A stretch of DNA of 8,879 nucleotides from Candidatus Saccharibacteria bacterium UBA4727. Its GTDB lineage: Bacteria; Patescibacteriota; Saccharimonadia; Saccharimonadales; Saccharimonadaceae. Below are positions 1 to 4,933 of the stretch, piece after piece (position 1 is the first letter of the stretch; each line of letters begins with the position of its first letter). The DNA lies in the NCBI GenBank assembly GCA_002404195.1, contig DHJF01000036.1, positions 1-8,879 of the forward strand. The letters run 5' to 3'. The notes beneath the pieces were generated by a model. The model did no database searches and was not told where the DNA came from. It worked only from the letters and a program-made list of their open reading frames with translations. A program made the position numbers and the translations under genes.

Positions 1-206
1 GTTTTGGCGTTAACGTCATGAACCCAGAAGCGGGTTTGATAGACGTTAAAAAGGCAGGCGTGATTGACCCGGCGCGCGTGACGAAAGAAGCGGTACAGAA
101 CGCTGTTTCGATTGCCTCGACAGCTGCCACAATGGGTGCGCTGATTGTGGATATTCCAGAGCCAGAGGCACCAAATGGCGGTATGCAAGGTGGCATGGGC
201 TTCTAA
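1..206 (+). CDS. groEL: Chaperonin GroEL, C-terminal fragment (5' end outside window)
   Basis: This is the last 67 codons of the 60-kDa chaperonin, the ATP-driven double-ring cage that folds cytosolic proteins with GroES. The reading frame begins at base 3 and ends with TAA at 204-206. What is visible matches the equatorial-domain end of the family: FGVNVMNPEAGLIDVKKAG, then VIDPARVTKEAVQNAVSIAS (the typical 'G(I/V)(I/L)DP.KV...AL.NA.S(I/V)A' segment), then an acidic IVDIPEPEAP stretch. The tail is a short glycine-methionine sequence, GGMQGGMGF, equivalent to the flexible GGM repeats that hang into the cavity of E. coli GroEL but with fewer repeats and ending in Phe. The fragment cannot show whether groES lies upstream. 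Identification is firm; only the truncation is due to the window edge. Confidence 0.96.
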   Translation, partial: FGVNVMNPEAGLIDVKKAGVIDPARVTKEAVQNAVSIASTAATMGALIVDIPEPEAPNGGMQGGMGF

Positions 207-228
207 ACCTTAGCTATTCTTCCTTAAA

Positions 229-247
229 ACGCCCCAATAGTGGGCGT
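229..247. terminator. Stem-loop after groEL, possible terminator
   Basis: A perfect 6-bp inverted repeat, ACGCCC (229-234) and GGGCGT (242-247), with a 7-base loop lies 22 bases after the groEL stop. The plus-strand tail (AATCTAGG) lacks a U-run, so intrinsic termination of groEL here would be weak. On the minus strand the stem is followed by TTTT, so it could back up the terminator at 287-310 for the opposing gene. Confidence 0.4.
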
Positions 248-282
248 AATCTAGGAAGACGAGCCGAGGTTTGCTGAAATAA

Positions 283-310
283 AAAATCCGCCGGCAGGTG
301 GCGGAATTTT
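283..310 (-). terminator. Intrinsic terminator of the 158-aa hypothetical gene
   Basis: The stem TCCGCC (287-292) / GGCGGA (300-305) has a 7-base loop. Read on the minus strand it is followed at once by six T residues. It lies 20-45 bases past the stop of the minus-strand gene ending at 330. The plus-strand side has AATTTT, so it may also act, less strongly, on transcripts from groEL. Confidence 0.75.
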
Positions 311-329
311 GTGGAGAATGAACGAGGCG

Positions 330-806
330 TTACTGGGCCTTGTTGGCAAAGAAGTCGATTTCTTTAATGATATCGAGCAGGGCTTGGGCGCGACGAGCTT
401 CGTCGGCAATGCCCCGGGCAGCTTCGTGAGCAGGGCCAACCAATGCTTGATCGTCGGTCGAGCGAAGCAAGAGGAGATAGGTGTCAAACTTTTCTTCTGG
501 TGATACGTCAAGCTTGTCAATCAGGGGGCGTAGCTCACTGATGGCATTTTGTTTGATAGCATCAAGACTTTCGCCTGCAAGACCAGCGGCCAGGGAACCT
601 ACTTCTACGTCTGGCGTGTCAATAGGGTCGGGCATGGCGATAGGGTCAGGTAGCGACATAACTGGTGGTTCGACCAGTGTTGGCGGTTCCGGGAGTGGTG
701 CGAGTTGCACGCTTGGCTCTTCGGTTTGTTGACTAACGCCAGCTAAAACTTTAGCTAGTTCTTGATCATCACTAATCGGTTGTTGATTCTGCGGTTGAAT
801 ATCCAT
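330..806 (-). CDS. Hypothetical protein, proline-rich linker plus helical C-terminal domain (158 aa)
   Basis: I do not recognise a named family. The 158-aa product has no signal peptide or membrane segment. Residues 1-30 are polar and Gln-rich. Residues 31-68 form an acidic, proline-rich linker with PDPI repeated (LPDPIAMPDPIDTPDV). Residues 78-158 look like a compact all-helical domain (SLDAIKQNAISELRPLIDKLD, then SPEEKFDTYLLLLRSTDD, then a helix ending ALLDIIKEIDFFANKAQ). The start is supported by AGAGGTGG about 4-11 bases before the ATG, and a terminator follows the stop, so the gene is a single-cistron unit convergent with groEL and divergent from the sugar isomerase. The linker-plus-helical-bundle form fits a small adaptor or regulatory protein, but that is guesswork. 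Similar small unannotated proteins are common in Saccharibacteria-like genomes, which is recollection and was not checked here. Confidence is for a real coding gene, not for function. Confidence 0.8.
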   Translation of the reverse strand: MDIQPQNQQPISDDQELAKVLAGVSQQTEEPSVQLAPLPEPPTLVEPPVMSLPDPIAMPDPIDTPDVEVGSLAAGLAGESLDAIKQNAISELRPLIDKLDVSPEEKFDTYLLLLRSTDDQALVGPAHEAARGIADEARRAQALLDIIKEIDFFANKAQ

Positions 807-836
807 GGCCCACCTCTGATATTAATACTTATGCTT

Positions 837-878
837 CTTTACTAAATACTGTATCATAGTAGCAGTAGGTGAGTAAAG
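837..878. repeat. Nested inverted repeats in the divergent intergenic region
   Basis: Outer arms CTTTACT (837-843) and AGTAAAG (872-878) enclose inner arms TACTG (847-851) and CAGTA (863-867). They sit between two divergent genes (starts at 806 on minus and 935 on plus), where an operator shared by both promoters would be expected. No protein partner can be named. It could also be chance in AT-rich DNA. Confidence 0.45.
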
Positions 879-920
879 CTAATGGGTACCATACGTAGTA
901 TAGTAAGTGAAATTGGGAAA

Positions 921-930
921 AGGGGGAGGC
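921..930 (+). promoter_or_regulatory. Ribosome binding site of the sugar isomerase gene
   Basis: AGGGGGAGGC lies a few bases upstream of the ATG at 935. It is a strong purine-rich Shine-Dalgarno sequence that fixes this start. A TATAGT hexamer at 899-904 could be the -10 box of its promoter, but no convincing -35 was found at the right distance. Confidence 0.65.
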
Positions 931-934
931 AACC

Positions 935-1990
935 ATGTTAGATGATAGTAATGTACTGCAGCAACGCGATCCAAGCGGGGCGTTGGCGGTAGCGGCGGCC
1001 GAGCACGAACAGGCACGCTTTTCGGTAGGGGTGGAAAATCCGGCACACGATGGTCGCCAGATTACGCGTGTGATTGTCGCCGGTATGGGCGGCTCGGCAC
1101 TGGCGGCGCTGTTGGTGCAGTCGTGGTTAAAGACTGAACTACGAGTACCGTTTGAGGTACTCCGCAGTTACGACCTGCCAGAATATGTCGATTACAACAC
1201 CCTTGTTATCGCCAGTAGCTATTCGGGCAACACCGAAGAAACGGTCAGCTGCTTAGTACAGGCTCGTGCCAAAAACGCTCAAGTCGCGATTATTACCTCT
1301 GGCGGCAAGCTGCAATCTCTGGCTGCAGACGATGATATTGCCTACGTGGCACTACCGGCTAGTTTGCAACCGCGCATGGCAGTTATTTATAATTTACGCG
1401 CACTGGTGGCCCTATTTGCCCACTTCAATCTTGTTGGCTTCGATCATTTTTCAGCGATTGCCGAAACGGCTGGTTGGCTCGAAGAACAAACGCTTCAATG
1501 GACGAGTGATGTATCGACCGATAAAAATTACGCCAAACAGTTGGCGTTGATGGCTGTTGGTAAAACACCTGTTTTTTACGCCGGCTCTGTTATGGCACCG
1601 GTCGCCTACAAGTGGAAGATAAGTTGGAATGAAAATGCCAAAAATGTGGCGTTTTGGAATGAATACCCTGAATTTAATCACAACGAATTTATTGGGTGGA
1701 CCTCGCATCCTGTCGAAAAACCGTTTGCGGTCTTCGATTTAGTCAGTAATCACGAACATCCGCAGATTTTACGACGGTTCGAGGTGAGCGACCGCTTACT
1801 TAGCGGCATGCGACCAAAAGCAACCACGATTCAGCTGCAAGGTCACAGTGTGATAGCGCAGATGCTCTGGGGGAGTATTTTGGCTGATTTTGTCAGTATC
1901 TACGTGGCTATTCTGAACGGTGTTGACCCAACGCCAGTGCCAATCATCGAGAAATTGAAGCTTGAACTGCGCGACGACAACGCCGCGTAA
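935..1990 (+). CDS. Bifunctional phosphoglucose/phosphomannose isomerase (SIS family)
   Basis: The 351-aa protein is cytosolic and is expected to interconvert glucose-6-P or mannose-6-P with fructose-6-P, linking glycolysis to mannose-containing glycans. It has two sugar isomerase (SIS) subdomains. The first shows the loop GMGGS (50-54) and the phosphate-binding SYSGNTEET (95-103), with a conserved-looking PxR at 145-147. The second is of the bacterial PGI/PMI C-terminal type: EFNHNE (246-251), a His-rich segment SNHEHP (271-276), and the terminal GVDPTPVPIIEKLK (329-342) typical of the family. Length matches the roughly 300-350 aa of known PGI/PMI enzymes, and it is unlike the longer classical Pgi. 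A strong ribosome binding site precedes the ATG. The downstream YdcF-like gene starts 47 bases later with its own promoter, so co-transcription is possible but not required. Substrate preference cannot be read from sequence. Confidence 0.9.
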   Translation: MLDDSNVLQQRDPSGALAVAAAEHEQARFSVGVENPAHDGRQITRVIVAGMGGSALAALLVQSWLKTELRVPFEVLRSYDLPEYVDYNTLVIASSYSGNTEETVSCLVQARAKNAQVAIITSGGKLQSLAADDDIAYVALPASLQPRMAVIYNLRALVALFAHFNLVGFDHFSAIAETAGWLEEQTLQWTSDVSTDKNYAKQLALMAVGKTPVFYAGSVMAPVAYKWKISWNENAKNVAFWNEYPEFNHNEFIGWTSHPVEKPFAVFDLVSNHEHPQILRRFEVSDRLLSGMRPKATTIQLQGHSVIAQMLWGSILADFVSIYVAILNGVDPTPVPIIEKLKLELRDDNAA

Positions 1991-2001
1991 GCAGTTGTTC
2001 T

Positions 2002-2030
2002 TTGTAGTATATCCTCGAAAATGGTATAGT
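2002..2030 (+). promoter_or_regulatory. Predicted leaderless promoter of the YdcF-like gene
   Basis: TTGTAG (2002-2007), a 17-base spacer and TATAGT (2025-2030) form a sigma-70-type promoter. Exactly seven bases separate the -10 from the ATG at 2038, so transcription would begin at or within a base or two of the start codon. No Shine-Dalgarno sequence is present, in agreement with a leaderless mRNA. Confidence 0.55.
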
Positions 2031-2037
2031 ATAAACA

Positions 2038-2574
2038 ATGAGTATATATGCCAAAGGCAGTTTTAGTGGACGATATGAACCGCGCGGTGACATAGCCTCG
2101 GCCGATGTTGTGATCGGTCATAGTTTTGGTATTGGCGAAGATGACCAGCCGGGAGCAAGTAATATTGCCTTGGCAGATTTTATTAATGAACACTATGCGC
2201 ATCTGCCAGTCCTGGCCCATAAAAGTATTGCCGTGGCGCTTGATGTTGAGCCGGCAGCGTTACTCGACGGTGAGATAACGAATATGCGTGGCAAAGGACT
2301 TGGCACGCGTGGTGAATTACTGCAAGCTCGTGACTATATGAAGCGAGAGGGGTTACGCAACGCGCTACTTGTCGGGCAGGCGTTCCATATTGGCCGCGTG
2401 GCGTGGCAGGCGTGTATGTTGAATATGGATGTTATTATCCCCGAGGACTTACCGACTATTTTTGATCCTGAATCGCAGCAGCGATGGACGCGTAATCGAG
2501 TCTCATGGAGGTTCCGCGAGGCGCTGGCTGCACCAGTGCTGCGCTATGAAGAGCGTCGGCACGCACGCGATTGA
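2038..2574 (+). CDS. YdcF-like (DUF218) family protein
   Basis: The 178-aa protein has the layout of the YdcF/DUF218 family, a Rossmann-like fold whose members include the E. coli SAM-binding YdcF and envelope-linked SanA/ElyC. Visible features are ASADVVIGHSFG (20-31) as the first strand and loop, a central TRGELLQARDYMKREGL (90-106) where the family has a conserved Asn/Glu helix, and NALLVGQAFHIGRVAWQA (108-125) matching the family's 'lVTs..Hm.RA' segment with His117 and Arg120. The ending, SQQRWTRNRVSWRFREALA (146-164), also resembles the family. There is no N-terminal membrane anchor, so it is probably cytosolic. The usual GGG motif after the first strand is replaced by GHS. Biochemical role is unknown. 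It is convergent with the ABC permease, with 20 bases between stops. Confidence 0.62.
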   Translation: MSIYAKGSFSGRYEPRGDIASADVVIGHSFGIGEDDQPGASNIALADFINEHYAHLPVLAHKSIAVALDVEPAALLDGEITNMRGKGLGTRGELLQARDYMKREGLRNALLVGQAFHIGRVAWQACMLNMDVIIPEDLPTIFDPESQQRWTRNRVSWRFREALAAPVLRYEERRHARD

Positions 2575-2591
2575 CACATCGAGCGCCTCTT

Positions 2592-2604
2592 GTATCAGTG
2601 ATAC
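2592..2604. repeat. Perfect 13-bp palindrome at the convergent gene ends
   Basis: GTATCAGTGATAC is symmetric about G2598 and overlaps the permease stop codon (2595-2597). Flanking CGCC (2584-2587) and GGCG (2606-2609) could lengthen the stem. There is no T-run on either strand, so it is at best a weak, atypical transcription end. Confidence 0.4.
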
Positions 2605-3830
2605 TGGCGGAGTGATTCGATCGGATCTTTGCGCGCGGCACGGATGGCTGGATACAGGCCGAAGATGACGCCAACCCCAACGGCCATGCTGAGCGAAATC
2701 GCGGCAATCTGCCAGGTGATAATAGGATTGAACGGCAGCATGGTGCTGACCGCGAAGGCGATGAAATAACCACCAAGGTAACCAATCACCCCTCCAACGA
2801 GACTGAGTATCAGCGCTTCGGTCAGGAATTGCCAGGCGATATTGCCACTACTGGCACCGACCGATTTACGGAGGCCAATTTCGCGGGTGCGTTCGGCGAC
2901 ACCAACCAGCATAATATTCATAATGCCAATGCCGCCAACAAATAGGGCGATAGCCGCAATCACGGTCATAACGCTTGTGATAGCCAGGAAGAAGCGACTG
3001 GTCGGCTGTGAAATATCTTTACCTGATAGAACGGTAAAATCTTTTTCACCTTGGTGGTTTTTTGTTAGTGCATTTGAAATAGATTTCATTACCCCAGGTA
3101 GTGCTGCGGTTGAATCAGCGCGAATATCAATTTGCTGAATTTGAGCGATGCCTTGATGAAAGGCCTTGCCGCTTTCGAGGCTAATAATGGCGGCATTGTC
3201 GAAGTCGACTGCGTTGTAATTAATTGGATTGTTGATGTATTTCAGGACGCCTATGACGGTGAAGGTCTGGTTGCGGAGGGTGAAGGTCTGGCCGATTGAT
3301 TGGGCGGTGCCAAACAGGTTAATGGATAGCTGACTACCGATAACAGCGCTGTCGCGGTTCAGAGTTGGATCAAGAAACTGACCACTTTGAATCGGCAATT
3401 CACTGGTGACAGCCAGATCTGGTGTCGTGGCGACAACGGTACTAGGCACGTGCTTATTGTCAACGTTCGAATGGAGGGTGTTGCTCAGAATCATTAACGG
3501 GGCAACAGAAGCCACGTGCGGAATGCTTTGAATGGTGGCAATGTCTTGTTCAGTAATTGTGCTGGTAGTGTAGGTTTGTTCGATTGTCGGGTTGGCAAAA
3601 TTATCTAAATTGCGACTGACGACGCCGGGGCGGACGACAGTCATATTGCCACCGAGCGCATTCACTTGGCTCAAAACAACCTTGGTGACACCACCACTGA
3701 GAGCTAAGATTGTTGTTATACTTGCAACACCAATTGCAACACCAAGAGTAGTGAGAAGAGTACGCAGTCGAGTGGCGCGCAGGGACAAATAGGCGTTTTG
3801 GAGGTGTTCAAAGATGTAAAGGTGAATCAT
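2595..3830 (-). CDS. MacB/FtsX-type ABC transporter permease
   Basis: The 411-aa inner-membrane permease has the four-helix topology of the type VII (MacB/LolCDE) superfamily. TM1 is at about 25-47 after the usual RATRLRTLLTTLGVAIGV start. A large extracytoplasmic MacB-PCD-like domain spans roughly 48-278, and TM2-TM4 lie near 281-306, 335-362 and 371-395. The loop GIGIMNIMLVGVAERTREIG (300-319) after TM2 is the coupling-helix signature, and YPAIRAARKDPIESLR (393-408) is the classical C-terminus. Such systems transmit ATPase motion to a periplasmic or cell-surface partner to export peptides, lipoproteins or antimicrobials rather than moving substrate through the membrane pore. It overlaps the ATPase gene by four bases (ATGA, 3827-3830) and has no clear ribosome binding site of its own, so its translation is probably coupled. 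No MacA-type adaptor gene is in the window. Substrate unknown. Confidence 0.93.
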   Translation of the reverse strand: MIHLYIFEHLQNAYLSLRATRLRTLLTTLGVAIGVASITTILALSGGVTKVVLSQVNALGGNMTVVRPGVVSRNLDNFANPTIEQTYTTSTITEQDIATIQSIPHVASVAPLMILSNTLHSNVDNKHVPSTVVATTPDLAVTSELPIQSGQFLDPTLNRDSAVIGSQLSINLFGTAQSIGQTFTLRNQTFTVIGVLKYINNPINYNAVDFDNAAIISLESGKAFHQGIAQIQQIDIRADSTAALPGVMKSISNALTKNHQGEKDFTVLSGKDISQPTSRFFLAITSVMTVIAAIALFVGGIGIMNIMLVGVAERTREIGLRKSVGASSGNIAWQFLTEALILSLVGGVIGYLGGYFIAFAVSTMLPFNPIITWQIAAISLSMAVGVGVIFGLYPAIRAARKDPIESLRQYH

Positions 3831-4633
3831 TTTTTGGCTGCTTTCTTTTGGCGTTTTTTAGCAGAACGGCTGATCGGTTTTTTATTGGTGTGCAAACCAA
3901 GCGGAATATTCTTTATTTCATTCACCTGCTCAATGGCCACTTTCGTGTCACTGGCAATTTTGCCGTCGAGCATATGAATGACACGACTGGCGTAGGTCGT
4001 GAGGTTGGGGTTATGCGTCACCATAATAATGGTATTGCCGCGTTTGTGGAGGTCTGACAGTTCTTCCATAATAATATGACTCGATTTGCTATCTAGATTG
4101 CCGGTTGGCTCGTCGGCGAGGATAATTGACGGGTGGTTGACCAGGGCGCGGGCGATTGCCACGCGTTGCATCTGACCGCCAGACAGTTGCCATGGCATAT
4201 AGTACTCGCGTTCGCTAAGATGAAAGCTATTAAGGATTTCGCTGGCCATTTTAAGACGCTTAGTACGAAACATACCTTTGTAGGTAAGGGGTAGGGCAAC
4301 ATTTTCGATGACATTCAGACGGTTAATTAAATTAAAGCTTTGAAAGACGATGCCGATTTGTTCACTCCGTATCCGGGCGTGGCGACGATGGCTTAAACTT
4401 TCGACAGAGTTACCGTCAAGCAGATATTCGCCGTCATTGGAGCGGTCGAGTAACCCGAGGATATTGAGCAGGGTGGTTTTACCGCAGCCACTCGGGCCCA
4501 TAATAGTTACGAATTCACCTTTTTCAATCGTGAGATCTACCTCGTCGAGGGCGCGATGTTCGGCTTCGCCAATACCATATTGCTTGGTAAGGCCGCGGAG
4601 CTCGATAACTGGTGGGAGAGTAGACGCTGACAT
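3827..4633 (-). CDS. MacB/LolD-type ABC transporter ATP-binding protein
   Basis: The 268-aa ATPase powers the adjacent permease, with which two copies would form the transporter. All nucleotide-binding motifs are intact: Walker A GPSGCGKT (46-53), Q-loop Gln98 in IVFQSFNL, signature LSGGQMQR (150-157), Walker B IILADEP with catalytic Glu175, D-loop NLDSK (179-183) and H-loop His207. The core is the usual 225 or so residues. It is followed by an extra tail whose last 18 residues (251-268) contain nine Lys and two Arg, which is not part of the standard fold. The start ATG at 4633 lies seven bases after a perfect TATAAT, so the message may be leaderless, and no Shine-Dalgarno sequence is seen. 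The gene is the first of a two-gene operon with the permease. Confidence 0.94.
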   Translation of the reverse strand: MSASTLPPVIELRGLTKQYGIGEAEHRALDEVDLTIEKGEFVTIMGPSGCGKTTLLNILGLLDRSNDGEYLLDGNSVESLSHRRHARIRSEQIGIVFQSFNLINRLNVIENVALPLTYKGMFRTKRLKMASEILNSFHLSEREYYMPWQLSGGQMQRVAIARALVNHPSIILADEPTGNLDSKSSHIIMEELSDLHKRGNTIIMVTHNPNLTTYASRVIHMLDGKIASDTKVAIEQVNEIKNIPLGLHTNKKPISRSAKKRQKKAAKK

Positions 4634-4640
4634 TACTCTT

Positions 4641-4670
4641 ATTATAGAGAGCTGGTAGTTGCAAAAGCAA
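4641..4670 (-). promoter_or_regulatory. Predicted leaderless promoter of the ABC exporter operon
   Basis: On the minus strand, TTGCTT (4665-4670) and a perfect TATAAT (4641-4646) are 18 bases apart. Seven bases separate TATAAT from the ATG, the same geometry as the promoter at 2002-2030. An inverted repeat AGTTGC-AAAA-GCAACT (4657-4672) covers the -35 and could be an operator. Confidence 0.5.
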
Positions 4671-4700
4671 CTGAATTATAGCGTCAATTATACAACTGAA
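4657..4700. repeat. Inverted and direct repeats upstream of the ABC operon
   Basis: The hairpin-like AGTTGC/GCAACT (4657-4672) is followed by two copies of CAACTGAA (4668-4675, 4693-4700) and two of AATTATA (4674-4680, 4686-4692). The latter give two further TATAAT hexamers on the minus strand. This may be a regulator-binding region or simply AT-rich promoter DNA. Confidence 0.35.
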
Positions 4701-4745
4701 GTAATTAAATGGTAGGTGCGACTGGAATGACAGTGCAAACTACCA

Positions 4746-4751
4746 TATACT
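4746..4751 (+). promoter_or_regulatory. Possible -10 box of the tRNA-Ser gene
   Basis: TATACT ends eight bases before the first base of the tRNA. A matching -35 is not convincing; TGGAAT or CTGGAA around 4722-4728 is the best at 17-18 bases. If used, the primary transcript would start at or just before the mature 5' end. Confidence 0.35.
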
Positions 4752-4759
4752 ATAGCTAT

Positions 4760-4849
4760 GGAGAGGTGGCCGAGTGGTTGAAGGCGCACGCTTGGAAAGC
4801 GTGTGTGCGGGCAACCGTACCGAGAGTTCGAATCTCTTCTTCTCCGCCA
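4760..4849 (+). tRNA. tRNA-Ser(GGA)
   Basis: This is a class II tRNA that reads UCC and UCU codons. The acceptor stem pairs GGAGAGG (4760-4766) with CUUCUCC, leaving G73, the discriminator usual for serine, and an encoded CCA (4847-4849). The anticodon arm is CACGC-TTGGAAA-GCGTG with GGA at positions 34-36. The long variable arm GUGCGG-GCAA-CCGUAC is the serine hallmark. The T arm is GAGAG-TTCGAAT-CTCTT. A strong terminator starts directly after the CCA, so this is a single-gene transcript. Confidence 0.98.
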
Positions 4850-4886
4850 ATAAAAAATAACGACCAGCGTGGTCGTTATTTTTTAT
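4850..4886. terminator. Strong bidirectional intrinsic terminator
   Basis: An uninterrupted 16-bp inverted repeat (4850-4865 with 4871-4886) has a GC-rich centre (CGACC/GGTCG), a 5-base loop, and runs of six A and six T at the flanks. It gives a U-tract on both strands. It ends the tRNA-Ser transcript on plus and the 552-aa gene (stop at 4934) on minus. Confidence 0.9.
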
Positions 4887-4933
4887 ATATCAGCGTAGAC
4901 TGGACGGCGAACGAAACCAATAATTAGTATACG

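Noticed and set aside
481..732. Plus-strand Ser/Gly-rich ORF
   Set aside because: It is the antisense shadow of the proline-rich linker of the minus-strand gene 330-806, with low complexity and no ribosome binding site.
4709..4927. 72-codon plus-strand ORF across the tRNA
   Set aside because: It runs through the tRNA-Ser gene and its terminator, so it is not a plausible protein gene.
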